DNA of 34,466 nucleotides from Treponema sp. Its GTDB lineage: Bacteria > Spirochaetota > Spirochaetia > Treponematales > Breznakiellaceae. Shown one piece after another: positions 9,367-18,249 of this stretch (positions are counted from its first letter, which is position 1; each line of letters begins with the position of its first letter). The DNA lies in NCBI GenBank assembly GCA_009784775.1, contig WQXQ01000011.1:1-34466 (forward strand). The letters run 5' to 3'. The notes under the pieces are model-generated. The model was not told where the DNA came from, made no database searches, and saw nothing but the letters and a program-made list of their open reading frames with translations. The position numbers were made by a program, and so were the translations under genes.

Positions 9367-10560
9367 CTACTTGAAAAAACTTGACGACATTGTTCGCAGC
9401 CGGGCGATTATCGGCGGCAGCGTTTTGATAATATAGTCAATGTTATCTGCGGTAATTCCCCAGCCCAGACTGAATCGGATTGAACCGTGGGCCAGTTCCG
9501 GTCCTACTCCGGTTGCCATAAGCACATGGGACGGTTCAAGACTCCCCGACGCGCAGGCCGATCCGGTTGATGCCTCTATTCCCATCATATCCATGTGCAG
9601 GAGTATTGCCTCTCCTTCCGCGCCGGGAAACGAAACATTCAGGGTGTTGGGCAGTATGTCGTTTGGATGCCCGTTGATTTGTATGTTGGGAATTGCTGCC
9701 GTTAAACCATCGCGCAGGCGATTGCGGAGAACGGCCATGTCCCTGCCGTATTGCGTTAGTTCTTTTGCGGCGCTTGCTGCCGCCCTGCCAAAGCCTATTA
9801 TGCCGGTGGTATTGTAAGTTCCGGCCCTTAGCCCGTTTTCATGATTCCCGCCGCGGATGAGCGGAAACAGCGGCGCCCCTTTACGGACATACAAAGCGCC
9901 AATGCCCTTTGGCCCGTATATTTTGTGCGCTGATACAGTAAGGTAGTCCACTCCTAAATCATCAACATGAACCGGTATTTTGCCGATTGCCTGCACCGCA
10001 TCGGTATGCATCCATGCTCCGGCGGTCTTTGCCAATGCGGCAATTGCCTGTATGTCCTGAATGGTGCCTATTTCGTTATTCGCCATCATTACCGACACCA
10101 AAAGGGTCTTTTCGCTTAATGCTTCCCTGAACGCATCAATATTGACTTTGCCGTATGCGTCAACCGGCAGGAATATTACTTTGAAACCGAGGCTTTCCAG
10201 ATGTTTTGCCGAATTAAAGACGCAGGGATGCTCAATGGCGGTAGTTATACACTCACAGCGGCCTTCTTTCAGCGGGCGGCCATCAGCAGCGCAGGCAAGC
10301 TGCCGCATGGTGTGGAAGACGGTATTGTTTGATTCTGACCCGCCGGAGGTAAAAAAGACGGTTCCCGGCTGCTCAACGCCCAGTAATTGTTCCACGTGAG
10401 CCCTGGCTTCTTCTATCTGCGCATGGGCAAGCCGTCCCGATGTGTGCATACTGGAAGCGTTTCCAAAAATGTCCTGGTTTTGCGTCATTGCCGACTTTAC
10501 TTCCGGCAGCAAAGGGGTTGTGGCATTATAATCTATATAAACGCGCTGTTCGGGTACCAT
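9367..10560 (-). CDS. nifS: Cysteine desulfurase, NifS/IscS family
   Basis: YIDYNATTPLLPEV; PLP-lysine motif VSAHKIYGPKGIGALYVR; active-site cysteine STGSACASGSLEPSHVL. Confidence 0.94.
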   Translation of the reverse strand: MVPEQRVYIDYNATTPLLPEVKSAMTQNQDIFGNASSMHTSGRLAHAQIEEARAHVEQLLGVEQPGTVFFTSGGSESNNTVFHTMRQLACAADGRPLKEGRCECITTAIEHPCVFNSAKHLESLGFKVIFLPVDAYGKVNIDAFREALSEKTLLVSVMMANNEIGTIQDIQAIAALAKTAGAWMHTDAVQAIGKIPVHVDDLGVDYLTVSAHKIYGPKGIGALYVRKGAPLFPLIRGGNHENGLRAGTYNTTGIIGFGRAAASAAKELTQYGRDMAVLRNRLRDGLTAAIPNIQINGHPNDILPNTLNVSFPGAEGEAILLHMDMMGIEASTGSACASGSLEPSHVLMATGVGPELAHGSIRFSLGWGITADNIDYIIKTLPPIIARLRTMSSSFFK

Positions 10561-10578
10561 GGTTCGTCTGTTATATTA

Positions 10579-10607
10579 ACTATATTGAAAGCTTCAATGT
10601 TTTTCAA
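10579..10607 (-). promoter_or_regulatory. Putative sigma-70 promoter for nifS with a palindrome in the spacer
   Basis: Minus strand TTGAAA (10607-10602), N17, TATAGT (10584-10579). The palindrome ATTGAAAGCTTCAAT occupies 10584-10598. Confidence 0.5.
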
Positions 10608-10638
10608 GTTCATGCCGATACTATAAGGGGGTATTGTC

Positions 10639-11151
10639 ATTAAAAAACTGTTATTTATTTTTCTTTTGCCGTTTTGTACCTTGTATGCCCAGAGAGCGGC
10701 TACTTATGAGACAAATGTTGTTTTTCGGAATTTCCCCTGGGGAACCAGCGTGGAAGAAGTTACCAGTAAGATGGGAAGGCCCATATCGCGTGAAGAAATC
10801 AATGGGCTGGTATCTCTTGCCTGGGAGAATGTTGTTGTTAACGAATATCGTACGTATATGATTGCTTATTTTTCCAAGTCGGGATTGCAGGCAGGCACCT
10901 ATTATTTTATTACAGACAATTTAGACCATCTGGGGCGCTGTTACAGCGCGCTGCGGAAGGAACTGCATGACCGTTATGGTCCCACTCAGCTTTTTTATCC
11001 CGGTGTTATCAGGGAATTGCGCCTGTATGAATGTTCCTGGAACCTTCCCGGCGGTTATGTGTACCTGAAAACAAATACCCGCCAGGGCGAGCCGGTCAGC
11101 TTGTGGTATTCTTCTCCCGAATTCACCAAACAATTTCTTTCGGATAAATGA
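10639..11151 (+). CDS. Hypothetical secreted protein with signal peptide; probable AUU start
   Basis: Open frame reads (M)KKLLFIFLLPFCTLYAQRAATYETN from ATT at 10639, with AAGGGGG 7 nt upstream. No ATG/GTG/TTG in frame before 10666, and an in-frame TAA at 10624. Confidence 0.7.
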   Translation: MKKLLFIFLLPFCTLYAQRAATYETNVVFRNFPWGTSVEEVTSKMGRPISREEINGLVSLAWENVVVNEYRTYMIAYFSKSGLQAGTYYFITDNLDHLGRCYSALRKELHDRYGPTQLFYPGVIRELRLYECSWNLPGGYVYLKTNTRQGEPVSLWYSSPEFTKQFLSDK

Positions 11152-11969
11152 CGCTGCCAAATCTGATTGACATTGGCGTTAATGTATTGAATTCCGCATT
11201 TGATCATGATCGAGAGGAAGTGCTTGCGGCAGCATGGGCCGCCGGAGTACAGACGCTGATCATTACCGGCAGCAGTATTGCAGGCAGCGCTGCAGCGGCG
11301 GCATTTGCCCAAAGTATTGTGCCGCCTGCCCGCCCAAACTGTTTTGCAACTGCCGGGGTGCATCCCCATAATGCGAAGGACTGGGATGCGGCGGCACCGG
11401 CCCAATTGCGGGAACTGGTTCTATCAGCGCCTGCTGCAATTGTAGCCATTGGGGAATGCGGTCTTGATTACAACCGCAATTTTTCTCCGCCGGAAGCCCA
11501 GCGAACAAGTTTTGAGGAGCAGCTTGCGATTGCGGCGCAGCTGGGGAAGCCGGTGTTTCTTCACGAGCGGGATGCCTTTGACGATTTTAGCTCTATCCTG
11601 AAGCAGTACCGGACGAGTCTGCCCGGCGCGGTGGTTCACTGTTTTACCGGCGGGCAGGCGGAACTGGAAGCCTACCTTGCCATGGATTGTTACATTGGCA
11701 TTACCGGCTGGGTCTGTGATGAACGGCGGGGCAGCCACCTTATTCCCCTATTGCGGCAAATTCCCGCCGACCGCCTGCTGCTGGAAACCGATGCCCCTTA
11801 TCTATTGCCCCGTAATGTATCGCGTGCGGCGCGTGGAAAAAGCAGCCGGAACGAGCCGCGTTTTCTTCCCCACATTGCCGCCTTTGCCGCCGAAATTCTT
11901 GGTAAAGCGCCGGAGCAAACGGCGGCTGAAACCAGCGCCAATGCCGCGCGGCTTTTTGGGTTGCATTAA
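11148..11969 (+). CDS. tatD: TatD-family metal-dependent hydrolase/DNase
   Basis: LIDIGVNVLNSAFDHDREEVLAAAWAAGVQTLIITGSS; TAGVHPHNAKDW; IGECGLDYNR; VFLHERDA; VVHCFTGG; LLLETDAPYLLPR. ATGA overlap with the upstream stop. Confidence 0.92.
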   Translation: MTLPNLIDIGVNVLNSAFDHDREEVLAAAWAAGVQTLIITGSSIAGSAAAAAFAQSIVPPARPNCFATAGVHPHNAKDWDAAAPAQLRELVLSAPAAIVAIGECGLDYNRNFSPPEAQRTSFEEQLAIAAQLGKPVFLHERDAFDDFSSILKQYRTSLPGAVVHCFTGGQAELEAYLAMDCYIGITGWVCDERRGSHLIPLLRQIPADRLLLETDAPYLLPRNVSRAARGKSSRNEPRFLPHIAAFAAEILGKAPEQTAAETSANAARLFGLH

Positions 11970-12012
11970 TTTCGCTGGAGCGTTATAGTAGGACTTAATA
12001 CAGGAGAGTGAT

Positions 12013-12498
12013 ATGAAAAAACAATTAATATTGTCCGGCGCGGTGAGTATACTATTGAGCACGCTATTGATGGTTAATTCCTGCGCGACAAACAATGCGG
12101 CAGACAACAGTGTTGTCATTAAGCGCGGCACCGGCGTCAACCTGGGCAGTGTTCATGCGACTGCCACTGTTTTGGAAAACAGAGTTACCGGTGAGACAAC
12201 CGGCGATACTGGCAATTATGGTTATATTGATAAGGTCTCAAATGCGTTTGCCGACAGCCTGAATACCGGCGCCTATAAAAATGATGCAAATAAAAGTAAC
12301 GCAAAAAATCAAATTCCGAATGGCGCCGCCAACAAAGCGTATGCAAATGCAGTGTATGATATTATTCAACAGATACATGCAAAAGGCGGTGACGGTCTGA
12401 CCAATGTGCTTGTCGATCTTGAACGGAATTACGATCCCGATACCAGAACCGATGCTGCAACGGTAAGTATAAGCGCCCACGCCATCAAACTGGAATAA
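12013..12498 (+). CDS. Hypothetical lipoprotein
   Basis: Signal peptide MKKQLILSGAVSILLSTLLMVNSC with lipobox-like cysteine; RBS AGGAGAG. Confidence 0.75.
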   Translation: MKKQLILSGAVSILLSTLLMVNSCATNNAADNSVVIKRGTGVNLGSVHATATVLENRVTGETTGDTGNYGYIDKVSNAFADSLNTGAYKNDANKSNAKNQIPNGAANKAYANAVYDIIQQIHAKGGDGLTNVLVDLERNYDPDTRTDAATVSISAHAIKLE

Positions 12499-12514
12499 GC
12501 GCAGGCGTCACCGT

Positions 12515-14941
12515 TTACTTCAGCACTACTTCTGTTCTGCCAAAGCCGCCAAGTTCGGGATGGGAAAAATAGTAATCCGCAACCGCTTTTTCTTTTTTGA
12601 GCCAATCGTGTACGCCCTTTTGCAGAATGCCGTCTCCCTTGCCGTGTACCACGGAAAATGTCTTTAATCCATAGAGTATCGCCGCATCCACCTGACGGCG
12701 CAGGGCTTCTATCGCTTCGTCCATGCGCATGCCGCAAAGATTTATTTCGGGACTAACGCCGGAAACCGCAGAAAGATTAATCGATGCGGCGAGCGGTTTT
12801 TTGGGCAGCGGGGAAGCGGGTTCAAGTTCCCGTTCCGGGAAACGTATTTTAAGGGAACCAACTTCTACGATCCAGGTATTGCCGGCGGCGCTTTTTTTAT
12901 CCAGACGAATCAATACGCCGCGTTTTCGCCCTTCAGGGCGCTGTGCCGTGCCGGCATATACATCCATACCGGGGGTGAATGGCGCTGCGGTTCCGGTTTT
13001 TACCGCCGTTTTTTCCATACGCTGCCGTTCTTCGGCGATGGTTCGCACTTCTGATTCCCGTGCGGCATTTTCCAGTGCAACTGCATCGGCAAGCTCATGC
13101 AAAAATGCTTTTACTTTAAGGGTTTTATCGCGGGTTATTTCGCCTTCCTTGAGTTCACGCACCAGATTTTCCAGGGTTTTTCGGCTTTCGTCTAACAGCA
13201 GGCGAAGTTTTCCGGTTAAACCTGATTTTAACTCCGCTTCTTTTTGCCGTAACTGTAATTCTTTCAGGTCAGCTTTGCGGCGTTCGTTTTTTAACCGGGT
13301 ATCTTCCAGTTTTGCTTTTTCGGTAAGCGAATCAAGCTCGCGGTGTTTTTCTTTGAGCCCGCTGATAAGAGCGGAAACATCCGAGTGTCCGCTGTCCAGA
13401 TATTCTCTGGCCTGTGCGACAATTTCCGGCGGCAGTCCGTTCCGTCCCGCTATGGCAATGGCATGACTTTCGCCCGGTAAACCGGTGATGACCCGGTAAG
13501 TGGGCGAGAGGGTATGCGCGTTAAATTCCACCGAGGCATTTTCCACCTCTGCCCGGGTGTAACCATAGTTTTTCAGAATACCGTGATGGGTGGTGATGAT
13601 AAGCCGGGTATTTTTGTGGATAAGGCAATCCAGTATTGCCATGGCAATGGCGCTGCCTTCCTGCGGGTCGGTGCCGGAACCAAGTTCATCAAGCAGGGCC
13701 AGGGAATGGGCGGTTGAGTGAGTAATTATATTTGCAATGTTGGTAATATGGGCGGAAAAAGTTGAAAGCGACTGTCCAATGGATTGTTCGTCGCCGATGT
13801 CGGCAAAAATGCCGTCAAAGACCGGAAGGGTAGTGCCCTCGGCTGCGGGCAGTGCAAGGCCGATTTGGTTCATTGCGGCAAGCAGGCCGGTGGTTTTAAG
13901 CGATACGGTTTTACCGCCGGTATTTGGCCCGGTAATAATGATGGCCTGTATATTGTCGTCCATTACCAGATCGATGGGGATGGCGTTTTTTATGAACGGA
14001 TGCCGGGCCTGTACCAGAGAAAGACACTGCGATGCCCCTCCGTCATGGGAAAAACATCCTCTGGTATCCAGCGAATACCGCGCCTTTGCCATTAACACTT
14101 CTGCGCTTAATATCATTGCGTGAAATACCGTTAATTTTTCGCTGTTATTGTTTATGCTATTGGTAACATTAAGCATAATGCGTTTTATTTCCGCGTCAAG
14201 GTTGCGTTTTTCAATGAGAATTTCGTTGTTTTTTTCAACCACATCTTCCGGTTCCAGAAAAAGGGTCTGCCCGCTGGATGAAAATTCGTGTACAATGCCC
14301 CGCAGCCGTCCGCCTTGCAGGCGGCCGCGGAAATTGGCCTTTACCGCCAGTACCGTTCTGCCGTCCCGCTGTGAAGGTATCGTTGATTGCAGCATACGTC
14401 TGGTATCTTCGTCGGAAATATAACGGGCAACGCTTGATTCCAGAGCGGCATTCAGGCTTTGGATGCGCCGTTTAATGGCCCGCAGTTCCGGCAGATCGCG
14501 AAGGTTACCATCCCTGTCCATAACGCGAAAAACAGCGGCGGCAATTTCTGCGCAGTCCGGCATATCGGCCAGCATTTCTGCCAATGCAGGCGCGCCCGCT
14601 AGCCATTTCCGCAGCTCTTCGCCGCGTTCAACAAAAAGGCCAATTGCGCAGGCTTCGTCAATTTCAAGGATGGTTCCTTCAACGCCAAGCATGGGAAGCA
14701 AAAAACCGATTGTCGGCAATTGCCGGTTTGGGGCGTTTTCTCCGGTATGCATGCGGGCAATTATTGCCTGTACCGTTTCTTTTATTTTTGCAACAGCGGC
14801 AAAATCGTTCAGCGGTTTTTCTGTGCGGATCATTGCCGCCGCTTCCTCGCTCATGGCATGAACGGCAAGGCGTTCCAGTATGCCGTCAAACTCCAGCAGG
14901 CGCAAGGTTTTTTGGATTAAGGTATCTTTTTCAATCAACAT
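12515..14941 (-). CDS. mutS2: MutS2 family ATPase/endonuclease with Smr domain
   Basis: Walker A ITGPNTGGKTVSLKT; LLDELGSGTDPQEGSAIA; C-terminal Smr NLCGMRMDEAIEALRRQVD...VVHGKGDGILQKGV. ORF listed from 14965; MLIEKDTLIQ start at 14941 preferred. Confidence 0.94.
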   Translation of the reverse strand: MLIEKDTLIQKTLRLLEFDGILERLAVHAMSEEAAAMIRTEKPLNDFAAVAKIKETVQAIIARMHTGENAPNRQLPTIGFLLPMLGVEGTILEIDEACAIGLFVERGEELRKWLAGAPALAEMLADMPDCAEIAAAVFRVMDRDGNLRDLPELRAIKRRIQSLNAALESSVARYISDEDTRRMLQSTIPSQRDGRTVLAVKANFRGRLQGGRLRGIVHEFSSSGQTLFLEPEDVVEKNNEILIEKRNLDAEIKRIMLNVTNSINNNSEKLTVFHAMILSAEVLMAKARYSLDTRGCFSHDGGASQCLSLVQARHPFIKNAIPIDLVMDDNIQAIIITGPNTGGKTVSLKTTGLLAAMNQIGLALPAAEGTTLPVFDGIFADIGDEQSIGQSLSTFSAHITNIANIITHSTAHSLALLDELGSGTDPQEGSAIAMAILDCLIHKNTRLIITTHHGILKNYGYTRAEVENASVEFNAHTLSPTYRVITGLPGESHAIAIAGRNGLPPEIVAQAREYLDSGHSDVSALISGLKEKHRELDSLTEKAKLEDTRLKNERRKADLKELQLRQKEAELKSGLTGKLRLLLDESRKTLENLVRELKEGEITRDKTLKVKAFLHELADAVALENAARESEVRTIAEERQRMEKTAVKTGTAAPFTPGMDVYAGTAQRPEGRKRGVLIRLDKKSAAGNTWIVEVGSLKIRFPERELEPASPLPKKPLAASINLSAVSGVSPEINLCGMRMDEAIEALRRQVDAAILYGLKTFSVVHGKGDGILQKGVHDWLKKEKAVADYYFSHPELGGFGRTEVVLK

Positions 14942-15836
14942 CGTTTTTGCCCGCAAGTTCGTCATGAATTCTCATAAAACTTTCGTACCGATCCTCGTGG
15001 ATAATGCCGGCGGCTACCGCTTCCATAATTTTACAGCCGGGCTCAATACGGTGGGAACAGGAAAGGCCGTAGGTGCATTTTCCGGCAAGCGGGGCAAATT
15101 CCCGCATATGCAGCGCTACCTCTTGCGGGCCTATGCCGGCCGGCACAAAGCGGCGTATCCCCGGTGTGTCAATGATGTTGGTATCAGGCGCAACTTCCAC
15201 CATAAATGCCAAAGTGGTTGTATGGTTTCCCCGGTCGTATTTTTCATTAATAGCCCCGGTTTTAATGTTCAGTTCCGGCAGCAGCGCGTTAATCAGGCTT
15301 GATTTACCTACTCCCGACTGTCCAACCAGAACAGCATATTTTCCGCTTATGGTTTTACGCAGTTCATCAATTCCCTTGCCGGTAACGGCGGAAAGCTCCA
15401 GTACGGTATATCCCAGACGCTTATAATCTTCCAGCCGCTCGTCAATATCCACATCGTTATTCGCAATGTCGACTTTGTTGCACACAATTACTGCCGGAAT
15501 TCCGGCAATGTCCGCCTGCAGCAACACGCGGTCAAGAAAACGGGGCCGGAATGGCGGCGAAACGCGGGTTGTCATGCACAGAACCAGATCGACATTTGCC
15601 GCCAGCAATTGAGGGCAATTTCCTTTTTGATTAAACCGGCTGAAAAGATTTTTTCGTTCTTCCAGCGCGATAATCATGTCGGTTTCGAGCTTTACCCTGT
15701 CCCCCGGCGCAAGGGGATTATAAAAACCTTCTGCATCTTTAAGGATTTTCCCTTTTATCCGGCACTGGAGTTCATCCCCATTCCCCATTTGAACGGTGAA
15801 AATATTTCGCGAGCCGCGGAGTACCAGGCCGTTCAT
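14931..15836 (-). CDS. rsgA: Ribosome small subunit-dependent GTPase A (circularly permuted GTPase)
   Basis: G4 VCNKVDI before G1 GQSGVGKSSLINAL and G3 DTPGIR; C-terminal Cys/His CTYGLSCSHRIEPGC. Confidence 0.95.
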   Translation of the reverse strand: MNGLVLRGSRNIFTVQMGNGDELQCRIKGKILKDAEGFYNPLAPGDRVKLETDMIIALEERKNLFSRFNQKGNCPQLLAANVDLVLCMTTRVSPPFRPRFLDRVLLQADIAGIPAVIVCNKVDIANNDVDIDERLEDYKRLGYTVLELSAVTGKGIDELRKTISGKYAVLVGQSGVGKSSLINALLPELNIKTGAINEKYDRGNHTTTLAFMVEVAPDTNIIDTPGIRRFVPAGIGPQEVALHMREFAPLAGKCTYGLSCSHRIEPGCKIMEAVAAGIIHEDRYESFMRIHDELAGKNDVD

Positions 15837-16636
15837 CAGGCCTTCTCCAGCAGCGAAAGACTAAAACCCAGATGTTCCGCCCATTCGATCCATGAAGGCT
15901 CAGGCGCCGCCGGGCCGGTGAGCAATAGGCGATTTTCAGCGCGCGGCGCATCGTTTGCTTTTGTATGTTGTTCTTCCAGTAATGATTCAACGCGTTTTGT
16001 TATCCCTCTGACCGATTCAAACACCGTAATGTCCGGGGCAGCTTCCTGGTGAAATTCTTCCTGTAAAAAAAGAAAGTGGGTGCAGCCCAGCACCAGTGAA
16101 TCAACCCCGGCTGCGCGGAAACGGTTCAGATAGTCCCGCGCCATTGCCGTTCTTTGTTCCGGTGACGCGGTATTAAATTGAGTTTCAATAAATTCAACCA
16201 GTTCCGGCGCGGCAATGCCAATGACCTCGGCGCCGTTGCCATACTGGGCGGCAATTTCCCGGATAAACGGCTCCTTGATGGTAAGTTCTGTTCCCAGTAC
16301 GCCGATTTTTCCGTTTTTTGACGCAAGAGTGGCGGGCTTGACAGCAGGTACTGTTCCCACCAGCGGCAGCATGGGAAAATGCTCCCTAAGCTGCGAAAGC
16401 CCCGCGATGGTGGCGGTGTTACAGGCCAATACGGCAATTTTTGGATTGGTAATATTGATGACCTGTTCGATAAGGCCGGTCAGAATTGCCGCGAGTTCTT
16501 TTTTTTCCCACTTGCCGTAGGGAAAATGCAGGCGGTCGGCAAGGTATACAATAGGTTCGCCGGGATTGCGCCGGTGAAAGTGGCGGCAATAAGGAATGCC
16601 GCCGATGCCTGAATCCAAAAAAAGTATAGGTTTCAT
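15836..16636 (-). CDS. murI: Glutamate racemase
   Basis: FLDSGIGGIPYCRHF; VLACNTATIAGL; LGCTHFLFL. TGATG-type overlaps with both neighbours. Confidence 0.93.
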   Translation of the reverse strand: MKPILFLDSGIGGIPYCRHFHRRNPGEPIVYLADRLHFPYGKWEKKELAAILTGLIEQVINITNPKIAVLACNTATIAGLSQLREHFPMLPLVGTVPAVKPATLASKNGKIGVLGTELTIKEPFIREIAAQYGNGAEVIGIAAPELVEFIETQFNTASPEQRTAMARDYLNRFRAAGVDSLVLGCTHFLFLQEEFHQEAAPDITVFESVRGITKRVESLLEEQHTKANDAPRAENRLLLTGPAAPEPSWIEWAEHLGFSLSLLEKA

Positions 16637-16929
16637 CAACTAAACAGATTGTCGAATGCGGTTTTTGCCGCATTGGTTTTTTCCATATCTTTTTTGCAGC
16701 CGGATGTTTCGCCCCGGTATTTTTGGTCCAGGGAGAACCAGTCGCAAAAATTAGCCCGCTCTTTATCGGTTGCCGGTTCTGCGCTTGTTTCTGCGCAATC
16801 ACCCCTTGCACCGGAACGGTAAAACCGGCAATTCCGGCATGAACGGAGATCTTTCCCGCACGTAACGCAACAAAGTGAACGGCCAAAAGGCTCCTGTTCA
16901 GTGACAGGTAAACCGCAGTACCAACACAT
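16636..16929 (-). CDS. Small cysteine-rich hypothetical protein (putative zinc-binding)
   Basis: MCWYCGLPV...SLCCVTCGKDLRSCRNCRFYRSGARGDC; stop overlaps the murI start. Start assigned at ATG 16929; ORF track extends to 16968. Confidence 0.7.
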   Translation of the reverse strand: MCWYCGLPVTEQEPFGRSLCCVTCGKDLRSCRNCRFYRSGARGDCAETSAEPATDKERANFCDWFSLDQKYRGETSGCKKDMEKTNAAKTAFDNLFS

Positions 16930-16993
16930 AATGTATAATAACGCGGATAGGGCTTGTTTGCAAGCCAAAAAAATGCTAAAATCAATATTGAGT

Positions 16994-18238
16994 ATGAGAA
17001 ATCAATTATCGCTTAATATAGTTAAATTTCTAAAAGAAGCCTATATCATCCTTCTGGAAGACAGGCGAATCGCCGATCATTTTTTTATTATCCTTCAGGG
17101 AACGGTGCATATTACCAAAGAAGTACAGGTTGCAGGCGATGAACATAGTGATATTCTGGGTCCCGGTGATTTTTTTGGCGTTGTTTCAACCATGTCGGGG
17201 CATCGTCACATTGAAGCTGCCCAGGCCGTAACCGACGTTACATTAATTGTAGTACACCAGAACCAGTTCGGTCAGCTTATTCAGGATAATGCTCCGGTCG
17301 TCATAAAGATACTGCTTCAGTTTTCAAGGCGAATGCGTTATCTGAATGAATCCCTCACCATGCTTACCATCAAAAAAAATGTCAATTCCGATCTTGAAAA
17401 TCTTTTTAATGTTGCTGCATATTACGTTAAACAGGGTCAGTATTATCAGGCCTATTATGCGTATCGCCAATATATCAAGTATTGTCCCAATGGAAAAAAT
17501 GTGCAGTTGGCGCAGGAACATTTCAAGAAAATCACTCCGCATATAAAGCCTGAAAAGCTGGAATACAAAAACTTTGAAATGACCAGAACTTATCCCAAGG
17601 ATACCATGATATTTGCCCAGGGTGAGCCCGGAGAAGATATTTTTATAATCAAGGATGGCTCGGTAAAAATAGTCGAAATAGCGGGAGACAGCGAGGTACT
17701 GCTGGCGATATTAAAGGCCGGAGATATTTTCGGTGAAATGGCCGTGCTGGAATCCAAGCCCCGCGGGGCAAGCGCGGTAGCGTATGAAGAATGTCAGCTT
17801 ATGGTGGTAAACAAAATAAATTTTTATCACATGATTAAAACACAGCCCCAGCTTATTGCCCGCCTGACTACCATGCTGGCGGAACGGATATGGCTGCTCT
17901 ACAGGCAACTTGCCAATCTCCGAATCAGCGATTCTTTGGGGCGTATGTACGATATGCTGCTGATACATCTTGAAAGGAAAAAGGTTAATTTTACCAGCAA
18001 ACGGCATTTTATATTTGATTTTGGAATCAAGGAACTGATCAACATGGTTGGTCTTTCACAGGGCGATGGCAATGTGGCTTTGCAAAAACTAATGCAGATC
18101 AAGTGCGTTGATGTGATACAAAACAAAATATGCGTAACGGATGTGCTTGATTTTTCCAAACATGCGTTTTCTTATCGCAAAAGACTTGAAATTGAAAAAG
18201 TCCGCAGGGCAAGACCGCAGCTATATATCAGCGGGTAG
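16994..18238 (+). CDS. Protein with two cyclic-nucleotide-binding-like domains, TPR-like linker and C-terminal Crp-type helix-turn-helix-like region
   Basis: Two cNMP modules (ADHFFIILQGTVHITKE...GPGDFFGVVSTMSG and GEDIFIIKDGSVKIVE...AGDIFGEMAVLESKPRGASAVA) and IKELINMVGLSQGDGNVALQKLMQI. Start could be ATG 16973 or 16994. Confidence 0.85.
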   Translation: MRNQLSLNIVKFLKEAYIILLEDRRIADHFFIILQGTVHITKEVQVAGDEHSDILGPGDFFGVVSTMSGHRHIEAAQAVTDVTLIVVHQNQFGQLIQDNAPVVIKILLQFSRRMRYLNESLTMLTIKKNVNSDLENLFNVAAYYVKQGQYYQAYYAYRQYIKYCPNGKNVQLAQEHFKKITPHIKPEKLEYKNFEMTRTYPKDTMIFAQGEPGEDIFIIKDGSVKIVEIAGDSEVLLAILKAGDIFGEMAVLESKPRGASAVAYEECQLMVVNKINFYHMIKTQPQLIARLTTMLAERIWLLYRQLANLRISDSLGRMYDMLLIHLERKKVNFTSKRHFIFDFGIKELINMVGLSQGDGNVALQKLMQIKCVDVIQNKICVTDVLDFSKHAFSYRKRLEIEKVRRARPQLYISG

Positions 18239-18249
18239 GGGGCTGGATT

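Noticed and set aside
12723-13466. 247-aa plus-strand ORF
   Set aside because: Antisense to mutS2; Ser/Arg-rich low-complexity composition typical of a shadow ORF, no motif.
16955-16983. Possible promoter TTGTTT-N17-TAAAAT before the cNMP gene
   Set aside because: Weak -35 and AT-rich context; plausible but not strong enough to list as a feature.
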